A stretch of DNA of 10,758 bases from contig DORQ01000196.1 in NCBI GenBank assembly GCA_003514205.1, positions 6,126 through 16,883 on the forward strand. Direction: 5' to 3'. The notes below the pieces were generated by a model that saw nothing but the letters and a program-made list of their open reading frames with translations, was not told the DNA's origin and ran no database searches. Shown here piece by piece: positions 1-6,185 of the stretch. Each line of letters opens with the position of its first letter. Positions within the stretch are counted from its first letter, which is position 1. Both the position numbers and the translations under genes were made by a program. The stretch is from Acidimicrobiaceae bacterium (GTDB lineage: Bacteria; Actinomycetota; Acidimicrobiia; Acidimicrobiales; Microtrichaceae).

Positions 1-153
1 CCGCCCTGCTGCAGGGCCAGCGCTTGGGCCTTGCACAACGGCAAAAGCTGACACCGACCCAGCGCTGAGGCGACCGGAGTCCTTGAGGGCGCGCCTCTCG
101 CTCGGCAGGTGCCGAGGAGAATTCGCCTTCAAACGGAGCTCGACCTGGTGCAT
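1..153 (-). CDS. Partial TadE/TadG-like pilus protein, N-terminus only
   Basis: An open frame of 51 codons starts at an ATG whose last base is 151 and stays open to the window edge, so the C-terminus is missing. It begins MHQVELRLK and contains DSGRLSAGSVSAFAVV at about residues 25-40, which resembles the short basic leader followed by a 'RGSVSxFxVV' segment seen in actinobacterial TadE/TadG-like proteins. A GAAGG about nine bases upstream could serve as ribosome binding site, and the start lies only 16 bases after the stop of the pilin-like gene, as expected in a Tad operon. After residue 40 the expected hydrophobic helix is not seen: the frame turns Gly/Ala/Pro-rich. An overlapping frame gives a more helix-like tail, so a frameshift or sequencing error near the edge is possible. 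The family call rests mainly on gene order. Confidence 0.4.
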   Translation of the reverse strand, partial: MHQVELRLKANSPRHLPSERRALKDSGRLSAGSVSAFAVVQGPSAGPAAGR

Positions 154-169
154 GTCATTCGGCCTTCGG

Positions 170-349
170 CTATCTGCCGATGAGCTGTACCTGTTCGCCA
201 GTTGTCTTGGTGGCATCGCTGAATATGGTGTTGAAGCCAACCCACATTGCCACGCCGAGGAACGCGATGATGAGCACTGCGATTGCTGTCGAGATAACTC
301 CTTCGCCTCGTTCGCCACGTCTGCGTCGGTGTTGGTTCTTGGTTGTCAT
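170..349 (-). CDS. Small Flp-pilin-like membrane peptide of a Tad locus, 59 aa
   Basis: This 59-residue protein starts MTTKNQHRRRRGERG, has one strongly hydrophobic helix at about residues 18-36 (VISTAIAVLIIAFLGVAMWV), and ends in a short polar tail. Basic leader plus single helix, and a position directly after tadC, are typical of Flp-type pilins or Flp-like small proteins in actinobacterial Tad loci. It may be the pilus subunit or a minor pilin. The classical type IVb cleavage signature (Gly, then Glu at +5 followed by Tyr) is not clearly met: the nearest match is in RRGERGEG, without Tyr. The ATG at 349 was chosen because GGAGGA lies five bases upstream; the longer frame reaching to 502 overlaps tadC and has no comparable site. 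The spacing to tadC (stop at 409) is 59 bases. The role is inferred from context. Confidence 0.7.
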   Translation of the reverse strand: MTTKNQHRRRRGERGEGVISTAIAVLIIAFLGVAMWVGFNTIFSDATKTTGEQVQLIGR

Positions 350-360
350 TGCTTCCTCCA
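350..360 (-). promoter_or_regulatory. Strong Shine-Dalgarno site of the pilin-like gene
   Basis: On the minus strand this reads TGGAGGAAGCA directly before the ATG at 349. GGAGG lies five bases from the start codon, making it the best ribosome binding site in the operon. It decides the start of the 59-residue protein and fits high expression of a pilus subunit relative to the coupled membrane proteins upstream. Confidence 0.75.
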
Positions 361-408
361 TTGGTTGTGATGGTGATGAACTTCGTGAGTTCGGTGATTT
401 CGGCGGGT

Positions 409-1317
409 CTAGTGACCGTTGAGCTTCTGCATCGCGTCGACAAATGGAACTGCCATGAAGATCACGCCGGGGAGAAGCGTGGCGACAGTCACTGGAATCC
501 ACACCTGCTGGGAGCGCTTCTCCATGGTCTCAAGGAGTCCCCGTTGCACCTCCCGACGAACCGAGCGCGCTTCTGCGCCGATCAATGCGCCGAGATCGCT
601 GGCCTCCCAGTTCAACGTGAGAACTCCAACGAGTCGTGTGAGGCTTTGAACCTCGGCGAGTGCAGCGAACTCGTTCAGTGCTTGGACCTCGGTGACTCCT
701 TGGCGGACCCGTGTTCCAACGAGCTTGAGTTGTGCCCCGCAGACGCCGTTGCTTCGGTTTCCTAGTCGATTGAGTGCTGATCCGAGGGAGTATCCCGATG
801 AGAGGAGCATGCCGAGCTGCTCGATCACTACGGGCAGCTCGAGGGTGAGTCGCCGCTGCCACGCTTCGCTCGCCGCGATGACCTGTTGCTCGATGATCAG
901 GAAACAAAGGACCGGTGCTCCGAACACCATGCCGATGGCGAGTGGCATCGGCAAGGCCAAGAATGCGCTGATTGCACCAGCAGTCAGCATTGCAATGAGT
1001 GACCAGGCCGCTTGGCGCAATCTGAAGGTCGAGGCTGAGAGTGGGGATCCGGACCGAATCAGTTGGTCGTCAAGGTTGTCGCTGAGTCCGAGCAACTGTG
1101 CAAACCGGTCGCCAACGCTTCGGACCAGTGGGGTGAGTACCTCACTGAGCGAGGCCGCCGAGAGAACGCTGCGTCGCGCTCGACTGGCAAGCCCACCATC
1201 AACGTATGGCTGTAGGCGCTCAACGAGTCGAGGGGTCCGAAACCACCGCAGTTCGCTGAAAATCAAAGTTGAACCTACCCACAACGCGAGGGAGCTCAGC
1301 GCAAGGAGCTGTGTCAT
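409..1317 (-). CDS. tadC: TadC-like type II/IV secretion platform protein
   Basis: This 302-residue inner-membrane protein has the layout of TadC. There is an N-terminal helix (about 4-20), a cytoplasmic segment, a helix pair at about 105-145, a T2SSF-type cytoplasmic domain (about 160-270) and a C-terminal helix (about 273-295). The stretch LPVVIEQLGMLLSSGYSLGS (161-180) is the recognisable core of the T2SSF family, and the Arg-rich helix before the last membrane segment (EARSVRREVQRG) is usual for TadC. With TadB it is expected to form the membrane platform on which the TadA ATPase acts to assemble Flp pili. Its ATG overlaps the tadB stop by four bases, so translation is probably coupled. 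The length is normal for the family. Confidence 0.88.
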   Translation of the reverse strand: MTQLLALSSLALWVGSTLIFSELRWFRTPRLVERLQPYVDGGLASRARRSVLSAASLSEVLTPLVRSVGDRFAQLLGLSDNLDDQLIRSGSPLSASTFRLRQAAWSLIAMLTAGAISAFLALPMPLAIGMVFGAPVLCFLIIEQQVIAASEAWQRRLTLELPVVIEQLGMLLSSGYSLGSALNRLGNRSNGVCGAQLKLVGTRVRQGVTEVQALNEFAALAEVQSLTRLVGVLTLNWEASDLGALIGAEARSVRREVQRGLLETMEKRSQQVWIPVTVATLLPGVIFMAVPFVDAMQKLNGH

Positions 1318-2201
1318 CGGTCGAACACCCGCCCGGTTTCAGGGAGACGCAGCATTCTTGCCGACCACATCCAACAGATCCCGACGAGTCCGAGGCCAAA
1401 GGCGACGAGAATCTGGCCGAAGGGCTTCTGATAGGCGGCGCGGCCATCGCCCAGGGTGAGCCCAGCACCAGCCATCCCAAGGGGAACCAACAGTACGAAG
1501 TTGCGAGCAAAGCGCACCCCCGATTGTTTGGAACGAGCGTCCATACGACCCAGATATTCCTGGCGACGGTCCTCGGCCAGTTCAGCGAGTCGCCGGTCGA
1601 GGTCGCTTCCGCCGACCTCATGGGCCACTAGCAAGGTCTCGCATGCGGCGTCAGCGGTGGTGTCGGCCAGGAGTGACTTCAGCAGGGTGGTGGTTCGCTC
1701 GAAGTTGGTGGACAGGATCCACTCGCGGTGGGCGGCCTCAAAGGCAGGTCGCAATGGTTCGGGTCCTCGAAGACCCACTTCGAAAAGCGCCTGAGGGATA
1801 GATCGACCTGCAGAGTTCGTCAGGACCCGGATCTCGTCGATCATGTGCGGCCAGGCATCATGTGCAGCGCTCAGGCGGTGTTGGCGCCTCACTCGATAGG
1901 AGGCTGGTGGCAGCGTTGCGCCGAAAGCGCCGAGGCCGAGCGCTGGCAGGATGCCGCCGAAGATGGCAAAGCCAGCGGCACAACCGCCGACAGCGAGCAA
2001 CGCACAAGCACCGAGGAACTCCTGTGGCTCTACCTCTCCGGCTCCCGCTTGCAGCATCCATCGGTGAAGACGGTCTCGGGCTTCGTTGCGATGTGAGCGT
2101 TGTCGCTTGGGCGCTAGGCCAAGGCCTCCCCAGCGGTACGCGAGGGCGGTGTAGAGAAGATGAACGCCATAGGCGGCTGCAAGGGCTGAGAGCCAGATCA
2201 T
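1314..2201 (-). CDS. tadB: TadB-like type II/IV secretion platform protein
   Basis: This 295-residue membrane protein has an N-terminal helix (about 1-20), a helix pair at about 62-100, a T2SSF-like cytoplasmic domain (about 115-232) and two C-terminal helices (about 233-250 and 262-280). The segment WPHMIDEIRVLTNSAGRSIP (117-136) matches the start of the T2SSF domain in actinobacterial TadB proteins. It lies between tadA and tadC and overlaps each by four bases (ATGA), so the three are probably one translationally coupled message. Its expected role is the inner-membrane platform of the Tad pilus machine, partnering TadC. No unusual truncation is seen. Confidence 0.88.
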   Translation of the reverse strand: MIWLSALAAAYGVHLLYTALAYRWGGLGLAPKRQRSHRNEARDRLHRWMLQAGAGEVEPQEFLGACALLAVGGCAAGFAIFGGILPALGLGAFGATLPPASYRVRRQHRLSAAHDAWPHMIDEIRVLTNSAGRSIPQALFEVGLRGPEPLRPAFEAAHREWILSTNFERTTTLLKSLLADTTADAACETLLVAHEVGGSDLDRRLAELAEDRRQEYLGRMDARSKQSGVRFARNFVLLVPLGMAGAGLTLGDGRAAYQKPFGQILVAFGLGLVGICWMWSARMLRLPETGRVFDR

Positions 2202-3502
2202 GGTGTTCCCGAGTCGAGCAGTGAGCGGATATCTAGTCCGGCCTTCTCGAACTCCGTGGTCAGGCGACTAGGGAGCGCTCCGGTCCACTGCAAGGGTTCC
2301 CGCGGTGTGCGACGTTCGAAAAGTTCGGTGACGGTGAACTGGGTGGCATCTGCGCCGCCCTGGAGGTCTTCGACGGCGATGATGGCGGTGATGCGTGGTC
2401 CGTCTGGGCCTCGTTCGCAGTGGACGACGAGATCGATCGCCTCGCTGACGAGGGTGTTGAGTGCCGCTATGGGGAGTTCTGAAGAGGTGTCTGCGAGCTG
2501 ACAGATGAAGCGAAGTCGGGTGAGCGCTCGCCGCGCAGATCCAGCGTGGATCGTCGTGAAGCCTTTGACCCCGGAGGAGAGCGTGAGGAGTAGGGGGAGG
2601 GCTTCGCGGTCGCGGACTTCGCCGACGATAGCAATATCGGGTGCCATTCGGAGGAAGCCGGATACGAGGCGACGGAGGTCGATCGCGGGACGGTCGGCTC
2701 TGGCGGCACGGGTTTGCATCGAGGCGACATTGGCAACGGGAACGTCGGCTTCGAATACTTCCTCGGCGATGACGACGCGGAGGGTGGGGTCGAGTTCGGC
2801 CGCGCAACAGCTGAGCAGGGTGGTCTTTCCTGATCCGGGGGCGCCGGCGAAGATGATTGAGGTCTTGGCGGTGACGCAGGCTGCGAGGAACTGAGCCACT
2901 GGTGGGGACATCATGTCGCGGTCGGTGAGTTGTTCGAGACTGGTGATGGCGACGCCGGTGAACTTGCGGATGTTGACCATGATGTGGCCGCCGCGGCTGA
3001 GATCGCCGTGCACGATGTGAAGACGTGCGCCGTTATCGAGTTGGGCGTCTTGGAGACCTTCAGTTGGGTCAAGTTTTCGGTGTGAAGTGTTCGAGTCGTC
3101 GAGGATTCTGGTGAGGGTACGGATGACGTGTTCGTCGTCTTCGAAGGATTCCTCGTGGTAGCCGTTTGGCCCGGAGTGGCGTTTGATGAAGATCTCGCTT
3201 GGAGCGTTGATCATGATTTCCCACACGTCGTTATCGTCGAGGAGGGAGGTAAGCGGTCCGTAACCTGCGATGTTGGTAAATACTCGTTGTCCGAGGGTTT
3301 CGGAGTCGCCGAGTTGGTAGGGGCGGAGTCCTCGTTTGAAGTCGTTCTGCCAGCGGAGGATCTCTTCGTCGATCAGTGTTCGTAGTTGTGTGTGGCCGTC
3401 GGGTCCGGTGACGTCGAGCGCGTTGGTTTTGGCGCGATCTTGGACAGCTCGCTCAATCGCGAGGATGGGTGAGAGAGGCGCGGCGGCGACGGAGTCAAGC
3501 AT
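2198..3502 (-). CDS. tadA: TadA/CpaF-type pilus assembly ATPase
   Basis: This 434-residue cytoplasmic ATPase of the T2SSE/VirB11 superfamily should power Flp pilus assembly. The N-terminal part (about 1-190) carries the CpaF-type NTD2 segment. Visible motifs are Walker A GAPGSGKT (220-227), a variant Asp box around IAEEVFEAD (245-253), Walker B with DIAIVGEVRDREA (289-301), and a His box GVKGFTTIHAGSARRA (311-326). All key nucleotide-binding residues are present, so it looks active. It is the first gene of the operon. The ATG at 3502 is the only sensible start, because an in-frame stop lies 21 bases upstream; no strong ribosome binding site is visible. No tadZ/cpaE localisation gene precedes it, although many actinobacterial loci have one. 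The length is normal for the family. Confidence 0.93.
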   Translation of the reverse strand: MLDSVAAAPLSPILAIERAVQDRAKTNALDVTGPDGHTQLRTLIDEEILRWQNDFKRGLRPYQLGDSETLGQRVFTNIAGYGPLTSLLDDNDVWEIMINAPSEIFIKRHSGPNGYHEESFEDDEHVIRTLTRILDDSNTSHRKLDPTEGLQDAQLDNGARLHIVHGDLSRGGHIMVNIRKFTGVAITSLEQLTDRDMMSPPVAQFLAACVTAKTSIIFAGAPGSGKTTLLSCCAAELDPTLRVVIAEEVFEADVPVANVASMQTRAARADRPAIDLRRLVSGFLRMAPDIAIVGEVRDREALPLLLTLSSGVKGFTTIHAGSARRALTRLRFICQLADTSSELPIAALNTLVSEAIDLVVHCERGPDGPRITAIIAVEDLQGGADATQFTVTELFERRTPREPLQWTGALPSRLTTEFEKAGLDIRSLLDSGTP

Positions 3503-3600
3503 GGGTCCAGAACTGGGGTGATCTCAAAGAGACTGAAAAGCATTAAGAGGTAATGACAGTACCAATAGGCCGTTCGGATTCCTAGTGGGCAGGACTACCC
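3503..3600 (-). promoter_or_regulatory. Probable promoter region of the tad operon
   Basis: About 100 bases lie between the tadA start and the inverted-repeat leader of the divergent GH16 gene. The stretch from about 3525 to 3575 is clearly more AT-rich than its surroundings and is the only room for a tad promoter. I could not settle on a convincing -35/-10 pair: TTGGTA followed by TAATGC on the minus strand has too short a spacer. The call is therefore positional. Confidence 0.35.
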
Positions 3601-3603
3601 GGG

Positions 3604-3750
3604 GAGGTGTGCCGCAGATTTCTGCGGTGCGTCGTCGTGGCTGGCACGCACACACCTCGGGGGTTGGCACGGAGGCGACAGCCCTCCTGGGGTTGCATGC
3701 TTGGTGTGGGCGTTGATGAACAAAGCCGCAACTCGGGCTCGATCTGCCCG
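3604..3750 (+). promoter_or_regulatory. Structured leader (candidate cis-regulatory RNA) before the GH16 gene
   Basis: Several nested or consecutive inverted repeats occupy the leader. Outer arms GAGGTGTG (3604-3611) and CACACCTC (3651-3658) enclose a perfect hairpin CCGCAGA-TT-TCTGCGG (3612-3627). Next come GGAGG (3671-3675) with CCTCC (3683-3687), then GGGTTGC (3690-3696) with GCAACTC (3728-3734, one G-U pair) enclosing GCTT/AAGC (3699-3702 and 3723-3726). Last is CGGGC (3734-3738) with GCCCG (3746-3750), ending 11 bases before the GGGAGG ribosome binding site. If transcribed, this would fold into a multi-helix RNA able to influence translation of the GH16 lipoprotein. It could instead contain DNA operators. 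No known riboswitch consensus was matched with confidence. A GTG at 3607 opens this stretch in frame with the GH16 gene, but its composition does not look like protein. Confidence 0.4.
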
Positions 3751-3760
3751 GCAGTGAACT

Positions 3761-3766
3761 GGGAGG
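3761..3766 (+). promoter_or_regulatory. Ribosome binding site fixing the GH16 start
   Basis: GGGAGG lies eight bases before the ATG at 3775. It favours this start over the in-frame GTG at 3607, which would fuse the inverted-repeat leader to the protein, and over the ATG at 3843, which would remove the basic part of the signal peptide. Confidence 0.7.
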
Positions 3767-3774
3767 TACCCGCC

Positions 3775-4686
3775 ATGTGTTCAGGAGAGTCGAACCGGCC
3801 AGGCTCGTGCGGACAAGGAGCCGGCGCGACAGTTCGGCGAGTGATGGGGTTCGGCGTGGTGGCGGCCATGCTTGCGACAGTCACTGCGTGTCCTCCGACG
3901 ACGCCGACCCCGTCGTCGGAGTTCGACTCCACCCCCTTCTTTGTCGACGAGTTCTCAGGTTCCGGGCGGCCGGATTGGCCGACGTGGAAGCTGGGCGACG
4001 GGTTTTCGTGGAATGACGAATGGAACACGGCCCGGCCGAAGAACGTGCGTGTCGAGGGTGGGCGCATGGTGATCGAGGCGCACGCCGAGGAGTTCGAGGG
4101 AAAACACTTCACGTCCAGCATGGCTTGGAGCACCGAGTCGTTCCTGTTCGGCAAATTCGAGGCGCGGATACGCGTCCCGACGGGCACGGGCACCTGGGCG
4201 GGCTTCTGGTTCAACTGCGTGCCAGGGCCCGAGACGGTGCCCGAGCGTGACCGCACGTGCAATCCGCCGTGGCCAGCCGGAGGGGAGATCGACATGCTCG
4301 AACACGTGGCCAATCCGACGATGGCAGAGGGCCTTGGATGGGCCCACTCGAACCTCCACCTCGGGCGTGACGCGTTGGGCTATCTGGACAATCACAGGAA
4401 CACTTCCACCCTGGTCGACCCCCCGGCCGGACCGGCAGGGTGGCATACATATGGGGTCGAATGGGTGCCGGGCGAGATCCGCTTCTTCATCGACGGTCGG
4501 CGCACCGCTACCCATCGAAAGTCGGACGAGGGCCCAAATGGCTGGTGGCCCTTCGACACGGTTCCGCAGGAGATGAGGTTCGCGTTGCAGCTCGGGGGCT
4601 GGGTGGGAACGGTCGACGCTTCGGCCATGCCGCAGCAGATGCAGATCGACTGGGTGCGCGGGTACCGCTACGTCGGACCCCGCTGA
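3775..4686 (+). CDS. Secreted GH16-family glycoside hydrolase lipoprotein
   Basis: This 303-residue protein has a lipoprotein signal peptide: Arg21-Arg22, a hydrophobic stretch and the lipobox VTAC with Cys39 as the predicted lipidated residue. A Thr/Pro/Ser-rich linker (PPTTPTPSS) follows, then a GH16 domain to the C-terminus. The GH16 catalytic signature GEIDMLEH is present, with Glu171 as expected nucleophile, Asp173 as helper and Glu176 as acid/base. Trp- and Phe-rich beta-strand segments (WAGFWFNC, WHTYGVEWVPGEIRFFIDG, IDWVRGYRYV) fit the jelly-roll fold. GH16 members hydrolyse beta-1,3 or mixed-linkage glucans, agar, carrageenan and related polymers; the exact substrate cannot be read here. 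The ATG at 3775 was chosen because GGGAGG lies eight bases before it. The n-region is long and contains two extra cysteines (Cys2, Cys12). The gene is divergent from the tad operon. Confidence 0.87.
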   Translation: MCSGESNRPGSCGQGAGATVRRVMGFGVVAAMLATVTACPPTTPTPSSEFDSTPFFVDEFSGSGRPDWPTWKLGDGFSWNDEWNTARPKNVRVEGGRMVIEAHAEEFEGKHFTSSMAWSTESFLFGKFEARIRVPTGTGTWAGFWFNCVPGPETVPERDRTCNPPWPAGGEIDMLEHVANPTMAEGLGWAHSNLHLGRDALGYLDNHRNTSTLVDPPAGPAGWHTYGVEWVPGEIRFFIDGRRTATHRKSDEGPNGWWPFDTVPQEMRFALQLGGWVGTVDASAMPQQMQIDWVRGYRYVGPR

Positions 4687-4756
4687 GCCTTGTGTGTCCG
4701 CATGGAGCGCCGCATGGTGAGTCTGCGGGTAGAGGACGAGTTCAGCTGTTCGCTGT

Positions 4757-5707
4757 CTACTCTGGAGCCGAGCGAAACGCACGAGCCAGCGCCGCAATAG
4801 CTGCCTCCTCGTAGGCGCGTGAGCTTGGCAGCAGGCGTGTCAACGCGAAAGAGGCATGTACGTGGCCGTCCAAGCGAGTGTGTTCTACCGGCACTCCAGC
4901 AGCCCTCAACGCGTCGGCGTAGGCCACAGCGTCGCCCCTGAGTCGATCGAACTCCGCACTCATGATCCATGCGGACGGAAGTCCGGCGTGCGAGGCGGCA
5001 AGGAGCGGAGAAACCGAAGGATCGGTTCTCAGCGCTGGATCGGGAAGGTAGTGGTCGAAGTAGATTTCCAGGAGGGCGCGATCGAGAAGGTATCCATCGG
5101 CGACCTCTCGATATCCCGACTGGCTCATCGTGGCGTCGGTGGCGGGAACATCGAGCCACTGGTGGCAGATTGATGGACCGTTCTCGTCTCGTGCACGGAG
5201 GCAGACCGCAGCGGCAAGGTTGGCGCCAGCGGATTCGCCGCCGATGGCAATCTTGGATGGATCGATGTTCAGCTCATGTGCATGAGCGATCAGCCAGACC
5301 ATTGCTTGATAGCAGTCGTTGAAGCCAGTTGGGAACTGGTTCTCCGGGGCGAGCCGATAGTCGACTGAGGCAACCACGCACTGCGCACCAGCGGCCACTG
5401 CCCTGCAGCGCGGGTTTCGCTCATCGATGTTGCCGATACACCAACCACCGCCGTGGAGGAAGACGTAGAGCGGGAATGGTCCGGTGCCAGGCGGTGTGTA
5501 GATGCGAACTGTGATCTGTCCCCCGTCGACCGGCACTGCTCTGTCGATCGTGGTTGACGGCTCGGGACCCGGCCTCATGCCGAGCCCACCCAAGGATTTC
5601 GAAACTCGGGCAGAGTTGGCGCGCCGAACCGCCATAGGTGTGTCGGGCGCCTCCTGATTGAGACGTGCCAACGCAAGGATCGGCCGGAGACGAGGTTCGA
5701 GCGGCAT
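4757..5707 (-). CDS. HSL-type alpha/beta hydrolase (esterase/lipase)
   Basis: This 316-residue protein belongs to the hormone-sensitive-lipase-like (family IV) esterases. It has the oxyanion-hole motif HGGGW (85-89), the nucleophile elbow GESAG (157-161, Ser159), a probable catalytic Asp254 in AEFDRLRGDA, and His284 in GHVHASF, so the catalytic set is complete. The DYRLAPE motif (116-122) is also typical. It probably hydrolyses short- to medium-chain carboxylic esters in the cytoplasm; there is no signal peptide. The ATG at 5707 lacks a good Shine-Dalgarno site, but TAGGTT lies six bases upstream, as in leaderless genes. The gene is convergent with the GH16 gene across 70 bases and 99 bases downstream of the VOC gene. 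The natural substrate is unknown. Confidence 0.9.
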   Translation of the reverse strand: MPLEPRLRPILALARLNQEAPDTPMAVRRANSARVSKSLGGLGMRPGPEPSTTIDRAVPVDGGQITVRIYTPPGTGPFPLYVFLHGGGWCIGNIDERNPRCRAVAAGAQCVVASVDYRLAPENQFPTGFNDCYQAMVWLIAHAHELNIDPSKIAIGGESAGANLAAAVCLRARDENGPSICHQWLDVPATDATMSQSGYREVADGYLLDRALLEIYFDHYLPDPALRTDPSVSPLLAASHAGLPSAWIMSAEFDRLRGDAVAYADALRAAGVPVEHTRLDGHVHASFALTRLLPSSRAYEEAAIAALARAFRSAPE

Positions 5708-5713
5708 GAGGCG

Positions 5714-5719
5714 AACCTA
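5714..5719 (-). promoter_or_regulatory. Possible leaderless -10 element of the esterase gene
   Basis: TAGGTT fits the TANNNT -10 consensus and ends six bases before the ATG at 5707. That would place the transcript start on or next to the start codon. No clear -35 is seen. Support is positional and shared with the VOC and CDF genes. Confidence 0.4.
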
Positions 5720-5806
5720 TCATCGGCCAGCGGGGCAGAAGTGCGGCACGGATCAGTTCAGAGTACGACGTGATCTCACCCCGGCCGCGTCGCGGCGCAC
5801 GGTCGG

Positions 5807-6154
5807 TCAGGAAACGCAGAACTCGTTACCTTCGGGATCTCGCAGTGTTGTCCACTGATGTCCGAACTCGTCATAGTCACCAACATGTTCGGCGCCCAGG
5901 CTGATGAGTCGTGCTACGTCGCCAGGGCGGTCGTTGCTGCTGAGGTCCACATGCATGCGGTTCTTCGTCGTCTTGGCTTCGGGAACCCTGATGAACATCC
6001 ACGTGTTCGACTCTGGGCGCGAGGGAAAGCCGATGGTTGCGAAGTATTCCGAGGGCTCGGGGTCGACCGGCCGACCCAGCGCAGCAGACCAGAATGCCGA
6101 CAAGCTGATCGGGTTATGGCAGTCGAATGTGATGTGTGCAAGCCGCAGTGTCAT
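5807..6154 (-). CDS. VOC-superfamily (glyoxalase-like) protein
   Basis: This 115-residue protein has the beta-alpha-beta-beta-beta pattern of the vicinal oxygen chelate superfamily and resembles the glyoxalase-like domain of actinobacterial proteins. It opens with LAHITFDCHNP (His7), has FWSAALGRPV in the first half, NRMHVDL (His68) opening the second module, and ends DPEGNEFCV (Glu111). His7, His68 and Glu111 are plausible metal ligands. Members include lyases, dioxygenases, isomerases and resistance proteins; the reaction cannot be told from sequence. It has a single domain of about 115 residues and would be expected to dimerise. The ATG at 6154 is preceded six bases upstream by TAGCAT rather than by a ribosome binding site. 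It lies 31 bases after the DUF2889 gene on the same strand. Confidence 0.85.
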   Translation of the reverse strand: MTLRLAHITFDCHNPISLSAFWSAALGRPVDPEPSEYFATIGFPSRPESNTWMFIRVPEAKTTKNRMHVDLSSNDRPGDVARLISLGAEHVGDYDEFGHQWTTLRDPEGNEFCVS

Positions 6155-6160
6155 TCCGAA

Positions 6161-6166
6161 ATGCTA
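6161..6166 (-). promoter_or_regulatory. Possible leaderless -10 element of the VOC gene
   Basis: TAGCAT matches TANNNT and ends six bases before the ATG at 6154. It would lie between this gene and the stop of the DUF2889 gene, suggesting independent transcription despite the short 31-base gap. No convincing -35 hexamer was found. Confidence 0.4.
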
Positions 6167-6185
6167 CTGACCAGCAAGCCTGGAT

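Noticed and set aside
692-1459. 255-codon plus-strand frame across tadC and tadB
   Set aside because: Ser/Arg-rich low-complexity translation opposite two well-supported membrane proteins, spanning their junction.
3607-3774. N-terminal extension of the GH16 protein from a GTG at 3607
   Set aside because: It would translate the inverted-repeat leader and bury the lipoprotein signal about 95 residues inside; the ATG at 3775 has a good ribosome binding site.
3645-3775. c-di-GMP-I (GEMM) riboswitch
   Set aside because: CACGCACA and CAAAGCC are suggestive, but they are about 75 bases apart instead of about 30, and the GAAA tetraloop/receptor parts are not seen.
4698-4728. Terminator between the convergent GH16 and esterase genes
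   Set aside because: There is a direct repeat CCGCATGG (4698-4705 and 4710-4717) and a 5-bp stem CCGCA/TGCGG, but the loop is large and no T-run follows.
3955-4797. 280-codon open frame antisense to the GH16 gene
   Set aside because: Its composition is Arg/Pro/His-rich and shows no family motif, while the opposite strand encodes a complete GH16 active site. It is a high-GC shadow frame.
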